Shown here: positions 30,769-41,689 of the stretch, one piece after another
How the letters are laid out: every line of letters begins with the position of its first letter
Numbering within the stretch: position 1 is the stretch's first letter
NCBI GenBank assembly: GCA_963678675.1
Contig: OY783200.1
Location: forward strand, 5,778,501-5,842,500
Source: Xiphydria camelus
Lineage: Eukaryota; Arthropoda; Insecta; Hymenoptera; Xiphydriidae
Length of the DNA stretch: 64,000 bases
Reading direction: 5' to 3'
Notes under the pieces: generated by a model
Databases searched by the model: none
The model's input: the letters and a program-made list of their open reading frames with translations, nothing else
Told to the model about the DNA's origin: nothing
Position numbers and translations under genes: made by a program

Positions 30769-31534
30769 TTCCGATATTCTAACTAGCTCTAAGTCAAGGC
30801 CTCTCTATCATGTAAGATACGCACGCTGTACAGATCCCCGTGTATAGATCGGCAGAGAAGTGTGTAACTCTCGAGAGACGATCGTTACTTTTACGACGTC
30901 CCAGACGCGCTACTCCGTTACGCAACGCTATGCAGCGTCTCGTTTTGTCTCTACGCAACAATATACGTGCCAAAGTGTTTGGACCCCCGTGATGTCTAAT
31001 TCGATCCCACCATTCTGTTCCTCTCCTTTCGTCAAATCTACTCGGTCGACACATCCGGCCGCGACTTTCCTCGCGCCAAACGACAAGCTCCACCAGTCCG
31101 TTTCGCGCGCTCTTATCGATTAGTTATTTATAAATCCATAATTGAAGGTTTGCGAATTGATTGCACGCTTTCTCTCTCTCTCTTTCCCTCGTCCGGGAAT
31201 GCCGAGGCCCTGACGGGTTTCGCACGTCAGGCGACCTAAAAATAGGACCACTCTGCGAATGTTCGTCGGCCCTCTTCTCTTATGTAAAGCGCGAAAAGAC
31301 GATTTTTACTTTACGACCGTGGTAACGCCGTCGCTGGCCGGTTTCTCTATCGGTTCGTTATAATTTTGGGCTGACGTCAAACCGGTCGTTAAGGTGAAAA
31401 TAAAACAGACGCGGCGATCGCCGCGATATTCGCATTCGGCAACGAGGGACGAGATTCCCATGTCTGGTTAAAATTAAAGCGCCCCGACCCTCGCTTTCAG
31501 CTGCTCGCGCTATACGAGGGGTGTGTCGCAGAGA
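30769..31534. other. No gene recognised
   Basis: GC-richer sequence with a CT-rich tract near 31170-31190. The open frame at 30794-31093 minus has no recognisable motif. No repeat boundaries are visible. Confidence 0.35.
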
Positions 31535-31675
31535 GCATGGAGAATTCTTAGAGTTCCTTCGTGATATGTCTTGTATTTTAAAAAGAGTTCTTTTTTACAT
31601 GTGTGGAAAAAAACAATCGTAAATGTATTCTCATTGCTTAATACGAACTCACTTTGATGCCACCAAATGCGAGTC

Positions 31676-31873
31676 CTGATGGAAAGATTTCTCTGACAAA
31701 ATTCTGAGGAATTTTGACTTTTTCTGACCTTCTGTAATAATTGGAATATCTTTGGATATTTCTGTGGAAGTATCAGAGTTGGTCGGAGAGAGTCAGTAAA
31801 ATGTCGAAAAATGTCTATTTTTCTTTAATGCACAAAAACATGCCTGGAAAAGTCTAATAAGCATTGGCAAATG
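31676..31873. mobile_element. TCTGA-type foldback, partial
   Basis: It starts TGATGGAAAGATTTCTCTGA and contains GTAATAATTGGAATATCTTTG and TTCTTTAATGCACAAAAACA, then stops at AATAAGCATTGGCAAAT. Only one arm remains. Confidence 0.6.
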
Positions 31874-31890
31874 CATACGTCAAAATAGCC

Positions 31891-32220
31891 CAGCTAACAA
31901 TTTCATGTTCTATAAAAATCTTAAGAACATTTCCAGAGCAAATTTTAGGGCACGTTTGTAGAGCATGTTTATTCTAAGAACATTTTTAAAACGTTCTTAC
32001 AATAGGGCTACATTAGCAGTTATCTTATAAATGCTCTATAAATTATGTTCGAAGAACGTTCGTGCAACAAATTTAAAAAGCAATTCAGTTTTTGAAGACA
32101 AAATAGTCTCATGTACCACATTAATGCAACAATTCAGTGTTCTAGATACAACTATAAAACATTAACAGAATATAAAACTCCTATTACTCTAAATTTATAG
32201 AACTATTATACTGTGCTAGC
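31891..32220. mobile_element. ~330-bp element with CAGCTA termini
   Basis: The left end is CAGCTAACAATTTCATGTTC; the right end is ..TACTGTGCTAGCTG (inverse CAGCTAGCACAGTA). The empty counterpart at 10199-10216 (GTCAAAATAGTCCCAAATG) shows the flanks joined without it. The interior is AT-rich and non-coding. Confidence 0.6.
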
Positions 32221-32429
32221 TGAGAGTCCCAAATGTATTCTAATTGCTTAATACGAAAACTCACTTTATGTAACCGATTGTGAGTTCATATTCAGACCTA
32301 AAATGAAGACTTTCTATAAACTAAATGAAGTCCAAAAATCTTCAAAAAATAACAGAAAAATATTCAAAAAATTGTCTAAAATAACGTAATTCTTTCAGTG
32401 CTTAATGAGAATGCATTGATCGAAACTAA

Positions 32430-32600
32430 AGTGCGGTACAAGATTGCTTTCTCAAGCAACGCACGTGTGTAAATCTGACATTTTTAAAATACTTTGTAGT
32501 CAAAATAATGTCACTCGCTAAATGATGTCATTTTTTTTGTCAAAATCAAGTCTTTTAGAGAGTGAGCTAATTTATTCTGACTAAAGAGCTTGGGTTAGCG
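32430..32600. mobile_element. Diverged relative of the CCCAAGCA MITE
   Basis: CTCAAGCAACGCAC near the left and GACTAAAGAGCTTGGG at the right match the 28363-28672 element's ends. GTAGTCAAAATAATGTCACT is shared inside. It is shorter and decayed. Confidence 0.5.
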
Positions 32601-33325
32601 ACTGGTTTTCTTGCCACGCAAATTTCGAGATCTTGAAAATATAGCCTGCACTTTACGGTGCGTAAGAGAGGTGTCGATGATAACGAATTCTCCTTCAATT
32701 TTTTCCGAGTAAAAATAACGAGACTGGAAATATATCGTTTTAAAACTCATTCCGATTACTCGTACCATCCAGGACAATACAGCAATGTTTGCATCCTTTA
32801 AGGATTCTCGAGCGTTATACTAAAAATAGTGAGAAATGCTGGAAAATGATTGCATTCGGTAGATTGAAGTAAACAAAAATTCAGTTAAATTTTCAAGTCT
32901 TTTAGGAAGCTCGTTGCAGATTTTTGAATAGCAAAATAACATGTACTCTTATGGGTTATAGCTAACAAACCGCGATATTTCTGAGAAAAATGGTAGTGAA
33001 AAAATTCTGAAATTTTTTGAACAGCAAGTTTAATGAACTAAAATCATCTATACCAATTTTCACGTTCATTAAGAAGCCTGTTATTTTTTTTATTAATTGT
33101 TCTTTATAAATTTAACTTTTGATAAGTCAATGTGGCAACGTTGCATAACGTCACAACACGACCAGATGTTTTGGGCTCCATTTTTGAACTCACAGATACA
33201 CACAAATACTACTGTACGTCAAACGTTGTTGCCACATCGCACGAAGTACATACTTTAGAGTGTTACTGTACTTCAGTGGACTAACTTTTAACAGGGAAAA
33301 ACCCCCTGTACCGCTCGAGAAACCT
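32601..33325. other. No gene recognised
   Basis: AT-rich sequence with no repeat boundary I can define and no splice-bounded frame. Confidence 0.3.
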
Positions 33326-33767
33326 TAAAGGTCCAGATACACATGCTAGTTTCGAGCACGGAAGCATGCTTTTTTCGAGGAAGTGCTCCTAGTAGCATGT
33401 GTATCCAAGTCTTGCTCGTTTCGAGCATGCTTAAAATAAGCATACTCACAAATCGACCGACGGTTGATTTTCGAGTATGCTTCCTGAGGCGGGGGTGAAA
33501 AGAGGAATGCTTATGAGCAAGTGTAGACGGTGTTTGGTAATAAGCATGCTCACATACGTCGCGTCTAGTTGTGTTCCGTCGTGTCTAGTTGAACCTAATA
33601 AAAAATGTATTTGAGATGAAAAGGAATTTATTCTCATTGAATAAGACTCTATTTGAATTAGATAAATGTTCTACTATGTTCGTACCCGATTAAAAAGATA
33701 TGCTAAACATTAATTTAATGTAAATAGACTTTTATTCGATGTAAATAAATGTCTATTTATTTCAAAT

Positions 33768-34715
33768 TGTTTGGAAGCCGTGCGATCGTTGGTAGATCTC
33801 CGCGGGGTCGTAAATCCCGCAGACACTCGCTCGTGACACGACTACTGGTCAAACATACCGATAGACGGATTTTGAGAATTCCACGGTGATTTGAGTTCGA
33901 CGCGTGGTGAAAAGGAGCGAAACCGAGCGCGGTTAATGGAATGATTCGACACTGCACTCACTATACAACTAATGATATATTTGAAATAACGAAATACAGG
34001 TGATGCCGGTTAACCGTGGTTGCACTTGACTGTTTCGAATGCACTTAAAATATAATGAATGTACACTTAAGAGAATCGCGGAGTAAGTTGAAGGACTTAC
34101 GACCTGAATGCGCTGGATAGACTGACAGACTGAGGCACTGATCCCTATGCTGACTGAGGCACGCTTGCACATAGTACATTGCACATTAAGGAAGATACAT
34201 TCAGTTGCGGTTTATATACAATGAAACTAATAGCTAAGTGGGGATAGCGTGGGTAACGCGGTGCACGCTAATTGGTTGGATGGGAGTGGCTATCGACGCG
34301 TCTCGCTTGGCCAGGAAAGTGATTCACTCCCCTGGTAAGGAGGATACAACTTCGTAGTATTCCGAAAGGGCTGATGAAGATTCCGAAGAAGTGCAAATGC
34401 GTTCCGTACTTGGAATTTTGCGTGACGTATTACATATCGTTCGAGGGAACAAGCTAATGTGGCTAAAGGATAATCCCTTTTGGAAGACTTCGAGGTTCGA
34501 GGGTCCGGTTATGCGCGGTAATTAAGTTATATCTGGATGCGCGTGTACTCAGGTCAACGGATATCATTAAAACGGACTACTAGTACAAGAATAGATACGA
34601 TTCGCGGAATATACCCTTCGTTTTACCATCGGAATTAACCCAAGAGTCGCGCTACTACTAATTGCTAAGAACTGATATCAATGCGTATAAATTCCGACCA
34701 ACGTTTGTCGGAACA
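33768..34715 (-). repeat. BEL 3' LTR (full length, 948 bp)
   Basis: It starts TGTTTGGAAGCCG and ends CGTTTGTCGGAACA on the plus strand, so TGTT..AACA termini. It matches 40408-41236 at high identity over about 830 bp, with only small indels and a few substitutions visible by eye. Confidence 0.85.
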
Positions 34716-34731
34716 TACTCCCCCCGTTGCG
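34716..34731 (-). promoter_or_regulatory. BEL polypurine tract
   Basis: On the minus strand AACGGGGGGAGTA abuts the 3' LTR start TGTTCC. A purine run at this spot primes plus-strand DNA synthesis in LTR elements. Confidence 0.75.
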
Positions 34732-34942
34732 AACGTAGAGAGCAACTAAAACGCGTATATGTACAGAAGGTTATCAAATAATTAGTTAATAATCTGAATT
34801 ATGTGTATGGCTTAGGTTAACTAGATAGGTATATCATGGTGATACTACAAACTAAGAAATTGATATTTACAACTCCGATTGACGCTTGTCGAGATTAACT
34901 CTAGGAACCGCGTTCCTTAAAATGAAATGAGAGTAAGGCTGT

Positions 34943-36972
34943 TTACTCATCTGCTAACACTGGTAACAAACACACCTTGGTGATGGGTCGTTTGAAATGG
35001 GACGTCTTTGTTTGGACGGTCACGACTCGGACGAGTCCATCTGTACCTGGATGCGTTTCGACGATTCTTCCAAGTGGCCAGATACTTGAAGGAAGATTGT
35101 CATCCTTGATCAGGACGATGGATCCAATTTTGATGTTCTCGCTGCGCTGGTGCCACTTGGTGCGGTTGAGGAGAGATTGGAGGTATTCCTTTTCCCAGCG
35201 GCTCCAGAAATGTTCTAACATCCGTCGGGTGCGTTGCCACTGAGATGATCGGTGGATGGGCAGATGAGTAAGAGACGGCTCCGGGATAGTGTTGAGCGCC
35301 GCTCCGGTCAAAAAATGTCCTGGGGTGATGACTGAATCGTCCGACGGATCATCGGAGAGTACCCACAGTGGACGTGAATTGAGTACCGCCTCGATTTGTG
35401 TCAGGAGTGTTGAGAACTCTTCGTATGTTAGCAACGCGGCGCCGACGACTCGTTTCAGGTGATACTTGACTGATTTGACTCCTGCTTCCCATTTGCCACC
35501 GAAATGGGGTGCGGAGGGCGGATTGAAACGCCATTGAGTCCCAAGGGAAGCGAGGGTGTCTTCAAGCTCAGTTGATTCCTTGGTTGAAGCCGAAAGTAGC
35601 CGTCGAACCTCGGCATTAGCGCCAACGAAATTTCGTCCGCAATCACTGTTGAGTGTAGTACAGATACCCCTACGGGCGACGAATCGCTTGTACGCGGCGA
35701 TGAACCCGGCTGAAGAATAATCTGACACCAACTCAAGATGTGTACGGCGGAAACAGTGAAACAAACGAAAATGAGAATATAACCCTTATAAGTCCTTTGT
35801 GTCCTACCTCTAAAGGCCTTTATTGTGAAGGGTCCTGCGTAGTCCACTCCCGTGTGAAGAAAGGGCCGTGACTGTATGACGCGAGAGGGCGGCAACTGAC
35901 CCATTTGTTGGATACTCACGGCGGCACGTTGACGAGCGCAGACGACGCATCGATGAATGGTGGTTCTGACGGGAACTCGTCCTCCAAGGATCCAGAACCG
36001 TTGTCGGATGGCGGCGAGGGTCAACTGAGTTCCGCCATGGAGCGTGCTCCGATGATGATGGTCAATGATTAATGTAGCCAACTTACATTTCCGTGGGAGA
36101 ATGATTGGGTGCTTCTCCTCGAATGTCTTCTGTGAATGGGCTAGTCTTCCGCCGACTCGTAACACCCCGCTAGAATCGACAATGGGTGCCAGTCTGGCGA
36201 GTGGATGGCTGCGAGGGAGGCTCGTGCCAAAAGCGAACTGTTGGATGACATCGTAGAAGAATGCGTATTGCGTAGCTTGGACCCAGAAGTTCTGAGCGTC
36301 GTCTAGCTCTAGAGTTGAAATTGTCCAGTTGTCCGTCGTTGTGGTCTTCCCGATGAGGGCTTGGAAACGGCGTGCGGCGCGTTTACAAACCGCAGTGACT
36401 CGGAGAAGTCTCGTTAACTTCGAGTAGCGTTCGAGTAGATCCCACACAGCTGAATGCTGGACCACAAAGTGATGGGCGTTGATCTCTACGCGTTCCTCTT
36501 GGCGGAGGACCGCTGGATCAGGTGCAGGGATCGTAGTGGGCCAGCTGGTACTCGATTCGGCTAGCCATGCCGGGCCGGTCAACCAAAGGGGAGAATTTTG
36601 AAGCTGCGTCGGAGAGGCTTCACGGGATGCGATGTCGGCGGGGTTCTCTACTCCCGCTACGTGATGCCACTGTGCTCTGCCGAAATCTTGAATCTCCGTC
36701 ACTCGATTGCAAACGAAGTCCTTCTGACCTGAGGGGTTTTTCTTGATCCATCCCAAAGCGGCGGTTGAATCTATCCACAGGTGGATGGCTGCGTGGTCGA
36801 GCTGGAGTACTTGACACAAATGTTGCGCTTGACGGACAAGGAGGAGCGCGGCGTATAACTCTAGACGGGGGATTGTTACTCTCTTTACCGGGGCCACCTT
36901 CGTCTTTGCGGCCAGTAAGGTAACTTTAATCTGAGAATCGGAAGACACCCGAAGGTAGAGGACGGCTCCCAA
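34943..36972 (-). pseudogene. BEL pol C-terminal part: RNase H and integrase (frameshifted)
   Basis: The minus strand opens GAVLYLRVSSDSQIKVTLLA, typical of the BEL RNase H region, with PRLELYAALLLVRQAQ and WIDSTAALGWI. The integrase zinc-binding part follows (HHHRSTLHGGT.. CVVCARQR) and then the core with HTGVDYAGPF. The frame breaks near 35764 and resumes one frame over to 34943, with LNSDCGRNFVG and GGKWEAGVKSVK supplying later catalytic acidic positions, and ends VCLLPVLADE. The RNase H start is cut at the inversion breakpoint near 36972. The product would be incomplete, so I call it a pseudogene. Confidence 0.85.
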
Positions 36973-36980
36973 ACATTTTC

Positions 36981-37000
36981 TGGTCCTTCGAGCCGGATTC
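36981..37000 (+). promoter_or_regulatory. BEL primer-binding site, tRNA-Tyr type
   Basis: TGGTCCTTCGAGCCGGATTC is complementary to the 3' end of a eukaryotic tRNA-Tyr, including the added CCA (..GAATCCGGCTCGAAGGACCA, from general tRNA knowledge). It reads in the gag direction and lies 290 bp before the gag start. No full LTR is attached to its left here, as the inversion removed it. Confidence 0.75.
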
Positions 37001-37290
37001 CTCCCTACGGAATCAATTCAGTTCACGAGTACTTTCGACCGTATCTCGTAAATCCAAGTGTCTCGACCGCGTAATAAAACCAGTCTCTCGCGCGGGCAGT
37101 GTGTGAATCACTGACTTTATCGAACAATCATTTCAAGTCGCTATCGTGCATGCACCAGTGTCTTTTTCAGGCAGTAGTTCTTCCAGTCTATCGCGATCGT
37201 GCAGTGAAAACAGGCTATCCGCGGATATCAGTGACTGTATCGAACTCCATCGTGCGTGTATCAGTGCATCACTGCAGCTAACAACGAACG

Positions 37291-39525
37291 ATGGATCAAG
37301 AAATAAGAATGGAAACACTCATTACCTTTAAACGACAACGAGGCGTGTGTAAGAGACAGTTGACGCAGTTCAGCAAGTTTCTAGGAGAGCAAGACCAGAA
37401 CCTGTACATCGATCGGCTACAAGTGCGCATCGACAAGATCAACGACATTCTTAAGACTTTCAACACACTCCAGACAGAAATCGAAAACCTGGACGTGAAC
37501 GAAAGTGAGTCGATGGTGCGATTTGAGACAGAAGAAGAATTCTATGACGCAATCGCGTTAGCCAATCGACTCAAACGAAAGGCAAGCTTGAACATCCCAA
37601 CAGAAGATAACAATGAAAGCCTACGCAGATCGTCGACGCCAGCTTCAATGAGCCATCAGTTCTCCCACGTCAAATTGCCGAAGATCGACCTCCCGAAGTT
37701 CGACGGGAAGTACGAAAACTGGCTGACGTTTCGGGACTCCTTCACATCCATCATCGATTCAAACACAGCGCTGCCACCTATACAGAAACTACATTATCTA
37801 CGCTCGTGCCTCAAGAACGAAGCATCAGAGGTCATACATTCACTGCAGATCTATGATGACAACTACGATGTAGCCTGGACATTACTGAAGGAGAGGTACA
37901 ATAACGAAAGATTGATCATTCTCAAATACCTAAACGAGCTTTTTTCTCTCCCTGCGATAAAGAAGTCAGAAAGAGCATCAGTAGGTCAGTTACTGAATGC
38001 ACTACAAAAACACGTACGAGCTCTAAAAATTCTAAACCAACCAACGGAGTGGTGGGACTCGATACTCATCGGCATCATCCTATTGAGATTCGATAAGGAT
38101 ACGCGAGAAAAATGGGAGGAAACATTGAGCGGGACGTCAATGCCATCCATGAAGGACATGACCGACTTTTTGGACAACCGACGCCAACAATTAGAGGCAA
38201 CGGCCTCAAGTTCTCTCGACGTTCCACACACATCAGTGTCGCAACAATCCACGAGTCAACATAAGCCTCAATCTACTCAGCGTCGCGTGAAGTCATTCCA
38301 CACTATGCAAATCCGAGAACAACCCTGCATCGGCTGCAAAGGCAAGTATCTCACCTTCGCGTGCCCAGAGTTTCAAACCAAATCCGTAGACCAGCGTAAG
38401 GAGTTCATGAAACAAAACAAGCTGTGCTACAACTACATGGGGAACCATCAATTCAAGGAGTGCTCTTCTTCTAAACGCTGTCGAGTTTGCAACGGCAGAC
38501 ATCATACGCTCATCCATCAGGATACAATGCCGCATCAATCAACTAACGCAGACGTGTCAGCAAACACCGCGCCAGGCACGAGCAACGGTACCTCCATAGT
38601 TAGCCACTCAGCCCAGTCAGCAACGCTAGAATGTTCTCCATTTCTCTACACGACGGCTCAAGTCATCGTCGCAAACTTCAAAACTGGGGAATCAGTCGTT
38701 GCTCGAGCACTCATTGATACCGGATCACGAACGTCGTTCATCTCGGAATCTCTAACTCAACTCCTGAAGCTGCCTCGACAGCACGCAACTATTCCAATCA
38801 ATGGCCTCGGGACAGGTCGTTCAGGAGTTACTCGTGGAAGAGTATCATTCGCTTTGCGCTCCCGCATCTTAGTAGATTTCTCACTCCAGACCAAAGCCTT
38901 CGTCTTACCACGACTCACAGCACGTCTCCCAGAGAGCCAGATACGAGTGGAAAAATGGCCCCATATTGACGGCATTACGCTCGCTGATCCGACTTTCGAC
39001 CAGCCAGGTCAAATCAATCTTGTTTTAGGATTGGATGTCTTCAATCGCATCCGTCTACCCGGTTGGCGTGAGGGCGCGCCTGGCACGCCATTCGCTCACG
39101 AGACCAAGGTTGGCTGGATGCTTGCGGGATCCATCATGATACCAGATGAGATCTCAACCCATCACGCTTCCATTCAAAGTTTCCAGTGTTCCGTGGACCA
39201 AGAGCTTCTAGATCTCGTACAACGGTTCTGGCAACAAGAGGAGACTTACCTCCCAGCCACTCTCACTCCAGAGGACGAACAGTGCGAGCAACATTTCATC
39301 AAAACGGTGTCCCGCGATTTGACTGGGCGATATACAGTTCGCCTGCCAGTCAAGGAGCCGTCATTAGCAATTGGGGATTCACGAACTCCAGCCCGACGTA
39401 TGCTTGGGAACATGGAACGGCGCTTCACCAAGGACCCGTCACTCAAATCAGCGTACTCCGATTTTCTAAAGGAGTATCATATCAGCTGGGGCACATGCGT
39501 CAAGTTCCCACCTCCCTACCGGTAA
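37291..39525 (+). pseudogene. BEL gag-protease-RT N-terminal polyprotein (744 codons, frameshifted at the end)
   Basis: The start codon is preceded by AACAACGAACG. Residues 120-290 hold the Gag core (LPKIDLPKFDGKYENWLTFR, then NEASEVIHSLQ). A Cys/His-rich nucleic-acid-binding region lies at about 346-410 (CIGCKGKYLTFACPEF; CRVCNGRHHTLIH). The usual third Cys of the CYNC motif is Tyr at residue 382. An aspartic protease motif (ALIDTGSRTSFI, DTG at 476-478) follows, then the linker towards RT (LGLDVFNRIRLPGWREGAPG). The frame ends at 39525 after a small insertion near 39480, and RT coding continues in another frame. It is inverted relative to the element's own LTRs, so it would not be read from the LTR promoter. 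Confidence 0.85.
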
Positions 39526-40245
39526 GTTCCTCGGCATGCTACTCACCTCATCACGGTGTTATTAAGGAGACAAGCAGCACGACGAAACTACGCGTCGTGT
39601 TCAACGGATCCCAAAAGACGGAACTTGGACGGTCCCTTAATGATAACCTCTACATCGGCCCGAAAGTCCAGACAGACCTCGTCGACGTTTTCATGCGATG
39701 GCGGCAGCATCGGGTCGTATTTACGTGTGACATCGTCAAGATGTACCGTCAAATCAATGTACACGAGGACGATCGAGATCTCCAGCGTATTCTCTGGAGA
39801 GAGAACCCGGAGCAGCCTATTCAAGAGTACCAGCTGTGCACCGTAACGTACGGTTTGGCCTGCGCACCGTACCTGGCCATTCGAGTGCTTCGGCAGCTCG
39901 TCAACGACGAAGGAGAGCCATTTCCCCTCGCCAGCCGCGCAATCCGGGAAAACACGTACGTCGACGATATCCGACGTCATCCAGCAGTTGGCACAGTTAC
40001 TCAAAGCGGGCGGCTTCGAGCTTCAAAAATGGACATCAAGTCATCCAAGGATGCTGGATGATATTGCAGCCGATAAACGGGAAACCGCCGCTTCCCTCGC
40101 ACTCGACCAGAGAGAGTCAGATTTTTCGAGCACTCGGGTTGGCATGGAAGCCGACCATTGATGCATTCACCTTCACGCCACAGCCTCAACCTCCCTTAGA
40201 ACATCCCACAAAGCGCTTGGTGCTTAGGCAAGTCGCTTAGCTCTT
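39480..40245 (+). pseudogene. BEL reverse transcriptase fragment (frameshifted)
   Basis: It contains TTKLRVVFNGSQKTELGRSL, the catalytic-region CDIVKMYRQINVHEDDRDLQ, CTVTYGLACAPYLAIRVLRQ and a YVDD box at 39957-39968, all BEL/Pao RT hallmarks. Just past YVDD the frame shifts with apparent loss of a few codons, and again near 40120. Later frames still give recognisable RT C-terminal text (LGLAWKPTIDAFTFTPQPQ). The sequence runs into the truncated LTR near 40405, so the RT-RNase H connection is lost. Confidence 0.82.
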
Positions 40246-40407
40246 CGATCCACTTGGGTGGCTCGCACCAGTCATCATCACGGCAAAGATCTTCATGCAA
40301 CAACTTTGGAGACTCGGCCTCGGGTGGGATGACGAGTTACCGGAGCCGCTCTCAACGCAATGGAACGGCTTCCTTAACCAACTCCCATCTATTTCCGGTA
40401 TCTCGAT

Positions 40408-41236
40408 TCCGCGGTGATTTGAGTTCGACGCGTAGTGAAAAGGAGCGAAACCGAGCGGTTAATGGAATGATTCGACACTGCACTCACTATACAACTAATG
40501 ATATATTTGAAATAACGAAATACAGGTGATGCCGGTTAACCGTGGTTGCACTTGACTGTTTCGAATGCACTTAAAATATAATGAATGTACACTTAAGAGA
40601 ATCGCGGAGTAAGTTGAAGGACTTACGACCTGAATGCGCTGGATAGACTGGCAGACTGAGGCACTGATCCCTATGCTGACTGAGGCACGCTTGCACATAG
40701 CACTGCACATTAAGGAAGATACATTCAGTAGCGGTTTATATACAGTGAAACTAATAGCTAAGTGGGGATAGCGTGGGTAACGCGGTGCACGCTAATTGGT
40801 TGAATGGGAGTGGCTATCGACGCGTCTCGCTTGGCCAGGAAAGTGATTCACTCCCCTGGTAAGGAGGATACAACTTCGTAGTATTCCGAAAGGGCTGATG
40901 AAGATTCCGAAGAAGTGCAAATGCGTTCCGTACTTGGAATTTCGCGTGACGTATTACATATCGTTCGAGGGAACAAGCTAATGTGGCTAAAGGATAATCC
41001 CTTTTGGAAGACTTCGAGGTTCGAGGGTCCGGATATGCGCGGTAATTAAGTTATACCTGGATGCGCGTGTACTCAGGTCAACGGATATCATAACGGACTA
41101 CTAGTACAAGAATAGATACGATTCGCGGAATATACCCTTCGTTTTACCATCGGAATTAACCCAAGAGTCGCGCTACTACTAATTGCTAAGAACTGATATC
41201 AATGCGTATAAATTCCGACCAACGTTTGTCGGAACA
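40408..41236 (-). repeat. BEL 5' LTR, truncated by ~110 bp
   Basis: Alignment to the full LTR begins at ATTCC.CGGTGATTTGAG (33875 equivalent), so the portion equal to 33768-33875 is missing. RT sequence joins there instead. The outer end ..GTCGGAACA followed by CAAAT is intact. Confidence 0.82.
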
Positions 41237-41299
41237 CAAATAAATTTTTGTTTTATATATAAGTTTGTATTTAACTAGACCTCTTCCCTCAGAGTACTT

Positions 41300-41440
41300 G
41301 ATTATGGCGAAAAAAATGTTTCTTTGGGCCAAGTAAATATTCATTAGCTATTACTCTATTTTTGTTTGAATGAAAGAGACATTGTAATAATTAATATTAT
41401 ATTTACTTGGCCTAACAAAATATTTTTTCCGCCGTAATCA
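41300..41440. mobile_element. Short MITE (~140 bp)
   Basis: ATTATGGCGAAAAAAATGTT and its inverse (..AAATATTTTTTCCGCCGTAAT) bound the element. Inner GGCCAAGTAAATATT and TTTACTTGGCC also pair. TGATTA/AATCAATT flanks. Confidence 0.6.
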
Positions 41441-41689
41441 ATTATACATTTATTAACTGCAAATAAACTCTTTTCTCAGTATTGACAAATTTCTAGAAAA
41501 TCATAAACAGAATCAAGAAATTTTACTTCCAAATTTGACCGTGATAAAAATTTAATCGCTGTTTCTCAGAATGTGACATACATTACAAATTATATTTCCT
41601 CTTTTATCTTTGAGCGCGATAACAAATATTCGCCAGTTGCAGTTTTTCACGAATTAAAGCCTGCCTGCTACAGACAGCCTCCTAGTAAA

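Larger units (their letters stand above)
31535..32400. repeat. Family D repeat split by nested insertions
   Basis: Blocks shared with 10150-10345 occur at 31537-31675 (GTATTTTAAAAAGAGTTCTTTTTTACA; CCACCAAATGCGAG) and 32222-32345 (TCCCAAATGTATTC; AAATGAAGTCCAAAAATCTTC). A TCTGA foldback fragment (31676-31873) and a CAGCTA-ended element (31891-32220) break the copy. Confidence 0.55.
33763..41241 (-). mobile_element. BEL/Pao LTR retrotransposon, internally rearranged, CAAAT target duplication
   Basis: CAAAT flanks both sides (33763-33767, 41237-41241). On the minus strand the LTRs read TGTTCCGACAAACG.. and end ..GGCTTCCAAACA. Order along the plus strand: 3' LTR (33768-34715), polypurine tract complement (34716-34727), integrase and RNase H in minus orientation (34943-36972), then PBS, gag, protease and RT in plus orientation (36981 to about 40400), then a truncated 5' LTR (about 40408-41236). 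An intact element would have one orientation throughout. Frameshifts and lost segments make it non-autonomous. Confidence 0.88.

Noticed and set aside
36620..36817. Secondary minus frames inside the BEL pol region
   Set aside because: Shadow frames of the RNase H coding sequence.
36981..37003. tRNA-Tyr gene fragment
   Set aside because: Only the 3' terminal 20 bases (with the non-genomic CCA) are matched in complement, which is a primer-binding site, not a tRNA gene.
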